From: Motiliproteus sp963974645
Lineage (GTDB): Bacteria > Pseudomonadota > Gammaproteobacteria > Pseudomonadales > Balneatricaceae
Reading direction: 5' to 3'
DNA: 7,719 bases
Assembly (NCBI GenBank): GCA_963974645.1
Contig: CAXBEA010000139.1
Span: forward strand, 1-7,719
Made by a program: the position numbers and the translations under genes. Shown piece after piece: positions 1 to 6,114 of this stretch; within the stretch, counting starts at the first letter, position 1, and each line of letters begins with the position of its first letter. A model generated the notes under the pieces. That model made no database searches. It worked only from the letters and a program-made list of their open reading frames with translations, and had not been told where the DNA came from.

Positions 1-1605
1 CCCCTCAGATTTACGTGCCGCATGGGCGAAAGCGGCGGTGTCGGCAGACCGCAAGGCGTCGGCCATCGCATCATCGAGTTCCAGCAGTTCAAAGATACCG
101 ACCCGGCCGCTGTAGCCGGTGTTGTTGCAGTACGTACAACCGCTGCCATGATGCAATTGTAGCTTCTGGCGTTGCACCCCAAGCTCCTCCAGCCAAGCCT
201 GCTCGGTATGGCTGGGGGTGTAGGGGGCCTTACAGTGGACACAGATTTTGCGTACCAGCCGCTGCGCCAGCACTCCACGCAGCGCAGAAGCAGCCATAAA
301 GCCTTCGACACCTAGATCCACCAGCCGCATCGCCGAGCTGATCGCATCGTTGGTGTGCAGGGTCGAGAGCACCAGGTGACCGGTCATCGCTGCCCGCATC
401 GCTATAGCAGCCGTCTCGTTGTCGCGGATCTCACCCACCAACAAAATATCGGGATCCTGCCGCAGGGTTGCCCGGAGTACCGTGGCAAAGGTCAGCCCTA
501 TCTTCGGATTAACGTTAATCTGGTTGACCCGTTCGAGCCGATATTCCACCGGATCCTCGACGGTAATCACCTTTTTGCTGGGCTGGTTAAGCTCCATCAA
601 CGCACCGTACAGGGTGGTGGTTTTACCGCTACCTGTAGGGCCGGTAACCAGAATCAAGCCGTGCGGCTGATGGATCAAACGGCGGAAACGCCTGAGAGTG
701 TCGTCGGGCAATCCCGCCTTATCCAACCCTATGCTACCTCCGGATTGGTCGAGCAGACGCATCACCACCGATTCGCCATTTTGAATCGGCATCGTCGAGA
801 TCCGCACATCCAGATTACGGCCACTGACGTTGATGTTAAAACGCCCATCCTGCGGCAGCCGTTTTTCCGAAATATTCAGCTCAGCTATCAGCTTAAGCCG
901 CAGTACCAATGCGGTGGCAACCCGGGTCTCCTTAACCACGTGTTCCTGCAGCACCCCATCGACCCGTTGGCGGATTCGAAGCACCTTTTCGTCGGGTTCG
1001 ATATGAATATCAGAGGCTTTAACCTGCACCGCATCTTCAAAGATCGACTGCAGCAGCTTCACCACCGGCACTTCGGAATCATCGCTGGCGGCGAGATCAG
1101 CCAGGTCGAAAGCATCGTCGGCGATCTCTTCATCCAGTTCAACCGCTAAGCTGGAGATCTCGCTGGTCCGCCGGTAGACCCGATCTAAGGTACTCAGCAG
1201 CTGGCTTTCAGCCACCACCGCCTGCCGTAGCGGTTTCGGCAGCAAGCGTTGCAACTCATCGAACGCAAACAGATCCATCGGATCGGCCATGCCGACCAGA
1301 AAATGATCCTCATGTTCTTTCAGCACAATAGAACGGAAGCGGCGCGCGTGAGCTTCAGAGAGGCGCGCCACCTCTTTGGGATTAAACGCGTACCGGGTCA
1401 GCTCAACCGCAGGGATATTGAGCTGCTGCGATAGGAACTCGATAAAGCGGTTCTCGGTCACCATCTCCAGGGCGACCAGGGTACGTCCCAGTTTCTGCCC
1501 GGTCTGCTTCTGCTTAGCCAATGCGTCCATCAGCTGGAGTTCGGTAATGACGCCGTTCTGGACCAGCAGATCACCGATACGAATTTTCTTACCTGGGGCC
1601 GTCAT
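1..1605 (-). CDS. mshE: MSHA pilus assembly ATPase MshE (GspE/PilB family), 3' end cut by window
   Basis: This is the cytoplasmic hexameric ATPase that powers extension of the MSHA type IV pilus. The window holds 535 codons without a stop; the family is somewhat longer, so a few dozen C-terminal residues lie beyond position 1. The N-terminus is an MshEN c-di-GMP-binding domain with two tandem motifs: the first starts at R9 (RIGDLL) and ends at Q32, the second starts at K38 (KLGRTL) and ends near Q61. The motor core shows Walker A GPTGSGKT (322-329), Asp box VEDPVE (349-354), Walker B LLVGEIRD (388-395), His box around G409-H417, and a tetracysteine zinc site C455-x2-C458 / C490-x2-C493. All expected catalytic motifs are present. 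The ATG at 1605 has AGGAG five bases upstream, and the mshN remnant ends nine bases before it. Activity is probably controlled by c-di-GMP, inferred from the MshEN domain. In known clusters mshG (platform protein) follows. Confidence 0.94.
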   Translation of the reverse strand, partial: MTAPGKKIRIGDLLVQNGVITELQLMDALAKQKQTGQKLGRTLVALEMVTENRFIEFLSQQLNIPAVELTRYAFNPKEVARLSEAHARRFRSIVLKEHEDHFLVGMADPMDLFAFDELQRLLPKPLRQAVVAESQLLSTLDRVYRRTSEISSLAVELDEEIADDAFDLADLAASDDSEVPVVKLLQSIFEDAVQVKASDIHIEPDEKVLRIRQRVDGVLQEHVVKETRVATALVLRLKLIAELNISEKRLPQDGRFNINVSGRNLDVRISTMPIQNGESVVMRLLDQSGGSIGLDKAGLPDDTLRRFRRLIHQPHGLILVTGPTGSGKTTTLYGALMELNQPSKKVITVEDPVEYRLERVNQINVNPKIGLTFATVLRATLRQDPDILLVGEIRDNETAAIAMRAAMTGHLVLSTLHTNDAISSAMRLVDLGVEGFMAASALRGVLAQRLVRKICVHCKAPYTPSHTEQAWLEELGVQRQKLQLHHGSGCTYCNNTGYSGRVGIFELLELDDAMADALRSADTAAFAHAARKSEG

Positions 1606-1613
1606 GATCGCTC

Positions 1614-2091
1614 CTAGCCCCCCAATTGGGTCAGACGTTGACTGACGAAATCAGCCAGTGCAGATGACAATTGAGGGATTTTAAACACATTTTGATAGGC
1701 TCTTTCCGCCTGTTCTGGTTTTTTTTAAAGCTTCTAGAGAGAGTGCCAAATCGATTCACCAGCTGGGTTCGTCGGCCCTGGTCTGAAGCAGACCAGGGTA
1801 TGCCTCGGCAGCCTGCTTGTGTTCACCGGCAGCGTGCAATGCTGCGGCACGAATCTGGTGAAACTCTGGATCCGTAGCCAGCTCGGGCGGGGCATCCTGT
1901 AACAGCTCAAGAGCCGCGCTTAACTCACCCGACTGAATCAACAACCCTGCCCGAAGTTTACCCAATTCAGGGTGCAGCGGGTCCATTGCCAGACCGGCAA
2001 CGATTAATTGCTCTGCCTGGAGCCGCTGGCGACGATTCAGCTGGGTTAAGGCTCGAGCAACTGCATCTACTGTGATTCCTGAGCGTTTCGC
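1614..2091 (-). pseudogene. mshN: mshN remnant: C-terminal TPR region only, with internal stop and frameshift
   Basis: I read this as the last ~150 codons of MshN, the TPR protein of the MSHA apparatus that normally sits directly before mshE. The open frame runs from 2091 to a TGA at 1758-1756 and contains TPR-like helices (VAGLAMDPLHPE, AALHAAGEHKQAAEAY). After TRADEPSW comes TGA where the family usually has a second Trp. The frame then continues as IDLALSLEALKK to an A8 run (T8 at 1719-1726 on the plus strand). There it must shift by one base, as if one A were inserted, to resume as PEQAERAYQNV and end in TQLGG with TAG at 1616-1614. There is no start codon of its own: upstream is an in-frame TAA (2094-2092) inside the mshK 3' end. 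The N-terminal membrane part is missing. Family assignment rests on TPR pattern and gene order. An A-run miscall could explain the shift, but not the TGA or the missing front. Confidence 0.8.
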
Positions 2092-2423
2092 TTACTATTG
2101 ACGGAGGATTGCAGCTCTAGCTGAATTCGTCGACTACCCTTGCTTAGCACCACCGAACCGGGCTCAATCGCCACCACATCAGCCCCCCGCACGCGCTCAC
2201 CTTCCCGGACACTGATACCATTGATAACTGCACGACGCGCTTGGGCACTGATTCTAATCGCTTGTAACTGCCACGGGCTTGCCGTTTGGGCCACTGCTTC
2301 AGCGCCTCCGGGCTGCACAGCTGGCGGACGGGTTGGATCCACGGCGGCCTGAGCAGGCACGACACCTTGAGCAAACACCAGCAGTAAAAACAGCAGGGCA
2401 CCTAAAAGGCTACGACTAAACAC
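2067..2423 (-). CDS. mshK: MSHA biogenesis protein MshK (periplasmic, PilP/GspC-like)
   Basis: This small exported protein of 118 residues belongs to the MSHA pilus inner-membrane/periplasmic complex, where in related machines PilP/GspC-type proteins link the platform to the secretin. It starts at GTG (2423-2421) with a hydrophobic export segment at about residues 5-22, followed by VPAQA, a plausible cleavage site. The mature start has a DPTRPP motif typical of the family. Next comes a compact beta-rich HR-like domain (AVINGISVREGERV, then IEPGSVVLSKG). The frame overlaps the end of mshJ by 8 bases, and the ribosome site is weak (AGG about ten bases upstream), so translational coupling to mshJ is likely. 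Length is normal for the family. Its expected neighbours mshL and mshM are missing immediately downstream, and the last residues (NSKRNAQESQ) lie at the deletion junction and could be altered. A 118-residue MshK without a local secretin partner may not work. Confidence 0.82.
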   Translation of the reverse strand: MFSRSLLGALLFLLLVFAQGVVPAQAAVDPTRPPAVQPGGAEAVAQTASPWQLQAIRISAQARRAVINGISVREGERVRGADVVAIEPGSVVLSKGSRRIQLELQSSVNSKRNAQESQ

Positions 2424-3072
2424 TTAACCACGCCTGTGTAGAGCTGAGGGTGTAAACCTGCAATATCACCCGAGCCTGGGGATAGTCGCCAACCTGGTAA
2501 TCGATACTGTCCCAAAACAAGGACTTGTTCGATTCCTCAACCGCCTTTAAAAAGCCTTGAACCTGAAAGAAACTCCCCTCCAGCTCCAGCTCCAGATTAT
2601 GCCTAAACAAGCCCTGTGCAGCGGCCGGATCGCCACCACTGCCAGCGACATCAATGTTTACCGGTGTCGCCTTACGCGCACCGACCAGCTTGACGCCCTG
2701 ATGCCCCTGTAAAATCTGCTGCAGTAGCTCGACCATCTGCCGAGGCTCGACCAGTGACGCAGAGCGAATTTTTAACTGCTGCGCGTTCGCTGCATGCTGC
2801 TGCTGAAAACTGTCGATCTGTTGTTGCAATACCAGATTGGGGTCCTGGACCTTCAGCGCCTTGGCCAAGGCGAGATCAACACGGGCCTCTGCCGCTTCGG
2901 CCTTTAATGTCTGCACGCTACGGGCAAGCATCGCGTTCTCCTGTTGCGCCGGCTCTATCAAGTAGGTGAAGGTCGGAAAGGCCAGCGCCACGACCAGCGT
3001 CAGCAAAATAAGTACCCGTTCACGCAAACTCATGGCGTCAAAGCGAGCGGCCCAGCTACGTAACTTCTGCAT
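2416..3072 (-). CDS. mshJ: MSHA biogenesis protein MshJ (PilO/GspM-like)
   Basis: This 218-residue bitopic inner-membrane protein of the pilus alignment platform is predicted to pair with the PilN-like protein encoded just upstream. It has a short cytoplasmic segment (FDAMSLRERV, the typical pre-membrane pattern), one membrane span at about residues 18-39 ending in LIEPAQ, a long coiled coil (about 42-105, rich in Gln, Glu and Ala), and a periplasmic ferredoxin-like domain (about 110-218) containing GVKLVGARK and a LELELEGSFFQVQGFLKAVE helix-strand stretch, as seen in PilO/GspM. The start codon ATG overlaps the preceding stop in TGATG. A purine-rich AGAGGGGG lies six bases before the start. 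The frame is intact and of family-typical length. Confidence 0.87.
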   Translation of the reverse strand: MQKLRSWAARFDAMSLRERVLILLTLVVALAFPTFTYLIEPAQQENAMLARSVQTLKAEAAEARVDLALAKALKVQDPNLVLQQQIDSFQQQHAANAQQLKIRSASLVEPRQMVELLQQILQGHQGVKLVGARKATPVNIDVAGSGGDPAAAQGLFRHNLELELEGSFFQVQGFLKAVEESNKSLFWDSIDYQVGDYPQARVILQVYTLSSTQAWLSV

Positions 3073-3671
3073 CAGGCACCCCCTCTTGCTGGCCGATTGC
3101 CGCGGAGCTTAAATTCGATACCGGCCTTAGCCTCGGTCAGCTCAAACTGATCAAATTGAGCATCTTGATACGCGGATGCCTGGCCTAATCGTTTCAAATA
3201 TTTAGGGATCAGTGCCGCATTATGGGCTTGGCCCTGCAATGCAATCTGGGCCCCACTTTCAGTCGCCTGAATCCTGGTTAACCAGACTCCGCTAAGGGCT
3301 TGCTCTGCCAGCCCTGCCAATAGCGAGGAGAAGATTCCGCCCCCTGGTGGGGCCAACTGCGCCAGCATATCACCAAAGCGGCGCTGAGCCGCCAGTTGCT
3401 GCTGCAGCCTATCGCGTGTCTGCCGCAACTGTGGCGATTCGGTCTTGGGACGCTTCTGCTCTCGCAACGTCTTGGTTTCCGACTCCAGCTCGCTTTTCTG
3501 CTGTTTTAGCGTCGCAACCTCCTGCTGGAGACTGCTCAGTTCTCGGGTTTCAAGTACCGAAACCACCACCAGCAACAGTGTGAGCCCCAGTACAACCAAC
3601 AAAGAAGTCTGTGCAGATACCGGCGTCCGTACTTTCTCAGGCGTTATAAAAAGATTGATCTGCTGCTTCAC
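3072..3671 (-). CDS. mshI2: PilN-like MSHA biogenesis protein (MshI2)
   Basis: This 199-residue bitopic inner-membrane protein is equivalent to PilN/GspL C-terminal parts. It begins with a cytoplasmic QQINLF motif, the PilN-type tail that docks into the PilM-like partner, here supplied by the upstream mshI product. One membrane span lies at about residues 20-41, then a coiled coil (about 43-100), and a periplasmic ferredoxin-like domain at about 105-195 (SGVWLTRIQATESG, then FELTEAKAGIEFKLRG). The start is GTG at 3671-3669, overlapping the mshI stop in GTGA, with GGAGGG upstream. In some Vibrio-type clusters MshI and this domain are described as one protein; here they are clearly two genes. 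The frame is complete. The symbol follows common usage for the split arrangement. Confidence 0.82.
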   Translation of the reverse strand: MKQQINLFITPEKVRTPVSAQTSLLVVLGLTLLLVVVSVLETRELSSLQQEVATLKQQKSELESETKTLREQKRPKTESPQLRQTRDRLQQQLAAQRRFGDMLAQLAPPGGGIFSSLLAGLAEQALSGVWLTRIQATESGAQIALQGQAHNAALIPKYLKRLGQASAYQDAQFDQFELTEAKAGIEFKLRGNRPARGGA

Positions 3672-4621
3672 GTGGAGCCCTCCGGTAGCACGGCGGCAAC
3701 AGCCAGCATAACCTGGAGCTGAAGCGTCGAGGTCAGCGGCGGTTCGCAGCTAAAATATTCACCCAGATCCAGCTGCACCAACTCAACGTCCAAGTTATAA
3801 CGCAACTGCCCCAACAGCGGTGTCTCACCCGACTGCAGCGGACAAACCAGCAGCCGCAAACAGGGGGGTTTGCCAATTTGGCTTTCGAAATAGTCCAACG
3901 AGCGCTGCAGATCGAGCACCATGTTACTGGCGCGGGATTCTATATCAACGGCATCGGTCGAGATCAACGCAGCGGGGGTATCGACCTTGCGGGTCAGGTA
4001 GAGGTCATTATCCGAGACTAAACTGATGATACTGGTCGGTGCCTGCAGCCCCAAAATAGCCGTGCCCAGGGTTTTTCCTTCCAGAGCTTTCAATCGTAAC
4101 AATGCCAACTCGGGAATTTCGATCGCATCAAGAGTCAGACCCGCAGCCAGAATAAAGGCAAGAATTTTCTGCGATAGCGAGGGTTCGATAATGGCCACAT
4201 AGAGCATTTTATTGCGGCCACGGTAGGCGTCCTCGGGCAGAGGAAAGAAATCGATCACCGCGGCGGAGATATCAAACGAGACCATATCCTTGATCTGCCA
4301 GCGCAACGCTTCCTTCATCTCAAGCTCAGAGACGGCAGGCGCTTCCACCAACAGCAAGTTGTAATCTTTTGGGCGCAGCATCCAGGTTGTCGCACAACCG
4401 CCAACACCCCAGCTATGTACTGCCGCTTTCAACAGTTCCGGGGTATCGAGCTTGCACTGATCCAGCTGTTGGCAACGCAACGGATTAGCCTGACGCTCGT
4501 CGTAATGAGCGAACCCAAGCCCGCTTTCATTAAGAGCCAAACCGACCCGTCCGCGACCCGGTTTCTTCTTAGTAAGCAGACTGATCAGACCCTTCCCCTT
4601 TTTCCATAGTAGACCGCACAT
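3668..4621 (-). CDS. mshI: MSHA biogenesis protein MshI (PilM-like actin-fold protein)
   Basis: This 317-residue cytoplasmic protein has the PilM/GspL-type actin-like fold and is thought to bind the N-terminal tail of the PilN-like protein and connect the platform to the ATPase. Visible family features are a basic N-terminus (LTKKKPGRGRVGLALN, the first beta-strand of the actin-like fold), the EMKEALRWQIKDMVSFD segment that is highly characteristic of this family, a central ALRWQ/IEIPELALLRL region, and the RSLDYFESQIG helix near 255. I chose the ATG at 4621. An in-frame TTG at 4666 would add an unlikely Trp- and Arg-rich extension. The ribosome site for 4621 is poor: AGG directly abuts the ATG. 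A strong purine run (AAGGGGAAGGG) lies just inside the gene before a CTG, so a shorter product starting there cannot be excluded. It is the first gene of the operon here; the mshH gene that precedes it in Vibrio-type clusters is not present. No convincing promoter was found between it and the tRNA gene. Confidence 0.86.
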   Translation of the reverse strand: MCGLLWKKGKGLISLLTKKKPGRGRVGLALNESGLGFAHYDERQANPLRCQQLDQCKLDTPELLKAAVHSWGVGGCATTWMLRPKDYNLLLVEAPAVSELEMKEALRWQIKDMVSFDISAAVIDFFPLPEDAYRGRNKMLYVAIIEPSLSQKILAFILAAGLTLDAIEIPELALLRLKALEGKTLGTAILGLQAPTSIISLVSDNDLYLTRKVDTPAALISTDAVDIESRASNMVLDLQRSLDYFESQIGKPPCLRLLVCPLQSGETPLLGQLRYNLDVELVQLDLGEYFSCEPPLTSTLQLQVMLAVAAVLPEGST

Positions 4622-4703
4622 CCTAAGCTCGTTTTTTAACACAGGCCACCATCGATTACCACGCAAGCAACCGACCCCGTTACAAAGAGATCCCTAAGGA
4701 TTG

Positions 4704-4732
4704 TTGACTCTAGCTCAGGGTGCGTGTTTAAT
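4704..4732 (+). promoter_or_regulatory. Sigma-70 promoter of tRNA-Phe with stringent-type discriminator
   Basis: The -35 box is TTGACT (4704-4709), the spacer is 17 bp, and the -10 box is TTTAAT (4727-4732). The next bases (ACGCCCCG) are GC-rich, the discriminator type found in stable RNA promoters subject to ppGpp control. Transcription would begin around 4739, about ten bases before the mature tRNA. Five of six bases match consensus in each box. Confidence 0.85.
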
Positions 4733-4748
4733 ACGCCCCGATTACGTT

Positions 4749-4824
4749 GCCCGGATAGCTCAGTCGGTAGAGCAGAGGATTGAAAATCCTCGTGTCGGCG
4801 GTTCGATTCCGTCTCCGGGCACCA
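4749..4824 (+). tRNA. pheT: tRNA-Phe (anticodon GAA)
   Basis: This is a complete 76-nt cloverleaf. The acceptor stem GCCCGGA pairs with TCCGGGC (4814-4820), the D arm is GCTCAGTCGGTAGAGC, the anticodon stem is GAGGA/TCCTC around the loop TTGAAAA with GAA at 4782-4784, and the T arm is GGCGG-TTCGATT-CCGTC with one G-T pair. The discriminator A and the encoded CCA end at 4824. Most positions match enteric tRNA-Phe. The symbol is generic. The msh operon ends its upstream side here, and accessory-looking DNA starts right after it, so the 3' end is a plausible integration site. Confidence 0.98.
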
Positions 4825-4893
4825 CTACTTCTTCTTTTGTATCAGCACCTTACACACCTTCCTGCTTTAACTTACTCTACACCTGACTTCTCT

Positions 4894-4912
4894 ATGTAGA
4901 CGTAATGTAGAC
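4894..4912 (+). repeat. Direct repeat ATGTAGAC, two copies
   Basis: Two exact 8-bp copies lie at 4894-4901 and 4905-4912, with an 11-bp period, about one helical turn. They sit 70 bp from the tRNA 3' end. Such spacing suits cooperative protein binding, for example integrase arm or excisionase sites, but that role is inference. Confidence 0.6.
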
Positions 4913-5003
4913 ACCTGAAATATCTTCAACACCTTAATCCATAAGGCTTTTCCACTCAGTTACATTGTACCACTCTAGTTTACCTGTTCCTCCTTTTAAT
5001 GAC

Positions 5004-5034
5004 GCCGACTGAAGCCGTTGATGGCTTACTCGGC
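5004..5034. repeat. Imperfect hairpin with bulged base
   Basis: GCCGA (5004-5008) pairs with TCGGC (5030-5034). A C-C mismatch, a T-A and a G-T pair and an unpaired A9 follow. An inner AGCC/GGCT stem then closes a six-base loop GTTGAT. No T-run follows, so it is not a standard terminator. It lacks the conserved core sites of an integron attC. Confidence 0.45.
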
Positions 5035-5166
5035 TCTATCATATATTGATGCTCTCGCTGGCCTGTTCGCTCCTCTCATATGGGCTCTATGCCATCGACT
5101 GCTGAAGTGGGCCTCCTCTGTCTAGTAGGTATGGATTTTGCTCTTTGTGCCTTGTCCAACATAACG

Positions 5167-5200
5167 CTTGGAGAAAGAGTCTCCGCACGGAGCTACCAAG
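5167..5200. repeat. Nested and mutually exclusive inverted repeats
   Basis: An outer CTTGG/CCAAG pair (5167-5171, 5196-5200) encloses CTCC-gcac-GGAG (5181-5192). The same CTCC arm can alternatively pair upstream as GGAGA-aagag-TCTCC (5170-5184). The element lies about 115 bp upstream of the NERD gene start, so a leader-RNA role is possible but not shown. Confidence 0.4.
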
Positions 5201-5315
5201 GTTCTTCACCTAGTTTCAGGCACATCAAATCAATAATGACGTTCACTGTTCTTCTTGGCATACTCTGAGTCTATTAACCCATTGAAGGAAATGGACATCT
5301 AGCAGGGTCAGGGAA

Positions 5316-6038
5316 ATGGATTTCACACCTATCTATACAGCGCTATTGGGATTTTGGTATCTGATACCGTTTTTCCTGTTTGTAGGCATATCTCGTACAC
5401 CATGGTTCAAAGGCTTCATTGGCGAGGCTCAGGTGAACCTAGCGGCTAAGTTCTTACTGGATAGAAAACAGTACCACTTAATAAATAACGTCACTCTGCC
5501 TACGGATGACGACACAACTCAGATTGATCACATCATTGTCTCTAGGTTCGGTGTCTTCGTTATCGAAACCAAGAACATGAAGGGTTGGATCTTTGGGTCT
5601 GCTAACCAGCCCTATTGGACTCAACAGATCTTTAGGCATAAATCCAAGTTTCAGAATCCTCTGCGCCAGAACTATAAGCATGTAAAGACATTGGAAGCGG
5701 CTCTGGATATTGAACCTAGCCACACCCACTCCTTGATCGTCTTTGTAGGTGACAGCACTTTCAAAACCGGCATGCCAGAGAACGTTACTTATGCTGGCGG
5801 TTTTATTCGTTACATTAAGTCCAGAACGGAACAGGTGTTATCGGATGCCCAGGTTCGACTGGTCATCCAGAAGATAGAGTCAGGCAGACTATCTCGATCC
5901 ATCAAGACGCATGTTGAGCATGTAAAGCACGTTAAGGAAATCGCTCAACAGAAGAACTCCGATCCTGAGTGTCCCAAGTGCAGTAGCACCATGGTTTTGA
6001 AAAAAGCCAAGAAAGGAGTGAGCATTGGTAATTGGTAA
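5316..6038 (+). CDS. NERD (nuclease-related) domain membrane protein, C-terminal zinc ribbon disrupted
   Basis: The reading frame gives 240 residues. An N-terminal membrane span (about 8-25) anchors the protein, followed by a NERD domain of the PD-(D/E)xK nuclease-like fold. Candidate core residues are E37 in GFIGEAQV, D71 in QIDHIIVSRFG, and E84/K86 in VFVIETKN; the NPLRQNYKHV helix (114-123) is typical of NERD. After a linker comes half of a topoisomerase-type zinc ribbon, CPKC at 219-222 and KKAKKG at 229-234. The family continues with an FWGC...PxC half, but this frame ends at GNW-TAA. The missing half is encoded in the next frame (6043-6105), so the ribbon is broken by mutation while the NERD domain is intact. 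The ATG at 5316 has AGGG eight bases upstream. NERD proteins are often linked to DNA processing; the substrate here is unknown. The truncated product may be inactive, unstable or still partly functional. Confidence 0.85.
   Translation: MDFTPIYTALLGFWYLIPFFLFVGISRTPWFKGFIGEAQVNLAAKFLLDRKQYHLINNVTLPTDDDTTQIDHIIVSRFGVFVIETKNMKGWIFGSANQPYWTQQIFRHKSKFQNPLRQNYKHVKTLEAALDIEPSHTHSLIVFVGDSTFKTGMPENVTYAGGFIRYIKSRTEQVLSDAQVRLVIQKIESGRLSRSIKTHVEHVKHVKEIAQQKNSDPECPKCSSTMVLKKAKKGVSIGNW
6024..6037 (+). repeat. 7-bp tandem duplication ATTGGTA inside NERD gene
   Basis: Two adjacent exact copies lie at 6024-6030 and 6031-6037. Removing one restores the frame between the first and second halves of the zinc ribbon, so this duplication is the likely cause of the frameshift. 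Confidence 0.8.
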
Positions 6039-6105
6039 GTAGTTCTGGGGTTGCAGTCAGCTCCCTAGGTGCCGAGGAATAGTAGAACCTAATGTTTTAA
6101 TTTAA
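6039..6105 (+). pseudogene. Out-of-frame 3' end of the NERD gene (second half of zinc ribbon)
   Basis: From 6043 the +1 frame reads FWGCSQLPRCRGIVEPN and stops at TAA 6103-6105. It supplies the second cysteine pair (C-x6-C spacing) expected to complete the C4 ribbon begun at residues 219-222. With one copy of the 7-bp repeat removed, the sequence would read GK-TAG-FWGC; the TAG at 6040-6042 stands where related proteins have Gln (CAG), so a second lesion is also present. The segment has no start of its own and would not be translated. Confidence 0.75.
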
Positions 6106-6114
6106 GGTAAATCT

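Larger units (their letters stand above)
4825..5315. other. About 490 bp without a convincing gene, 3' of tRNA-Phe
   Basis: No open frame here has both a good start and a recognisable protein. On the plus strand 5080-5268 can be read as 62 codons, but there is no ribosome site and no family pattern. On the minus strand short open stretches exist: 5200-5266 is a 22-codon frame beginning MPRRTVNV, and 4934-5035 has no start codon and ends EWYNVTEWKSLMD. These could be debris of a decayed gene or chance. Notable non-coding elements are a direct repeat ATGTAGAC at 4894 and 4905, a bulged hairpin at 5004-5034, and a nested inverted-repeat structure at 5167-5200. The promoter of the downstream genes must lie near the right end but no clear boxes were seen. 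Confidence 0.6.

Noticed and set aside
355..1149. Long plus-strand reading frame of 264 codons
   Set aside because: It is antisense to mshE, whose minus-strand translation carries every ATPase motif in order; this frame has no recognisable protein pattern.
4622..4703. Promoter for the msh operon on the minus strand
   Set aside because: Candidate boxes such as TTGTAA with GGTAAT have poor spacing (about 19 bp) and weak -10 matches, so no call was made.
5004..5034. Integron attC site
   Set aside because: The hairpin has a bulged base but lacks the conserved RYYYAAC/GTTRRRY ends, and no integron integrase or cassette array is present.
5080..5268. 62-codon plus-strand frame in the gene-free region
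   Set aside because: No ribosome site, no known family pattern, and it crosses the inverted-repeat structure at 5167-5200.
5291..5302. Tiny leader peptide MDI upstream of the NERD gene
   Set aside because: Only three codons, and its purine-rich site directly abuts the ATG; no attenuator-type codon run is present.
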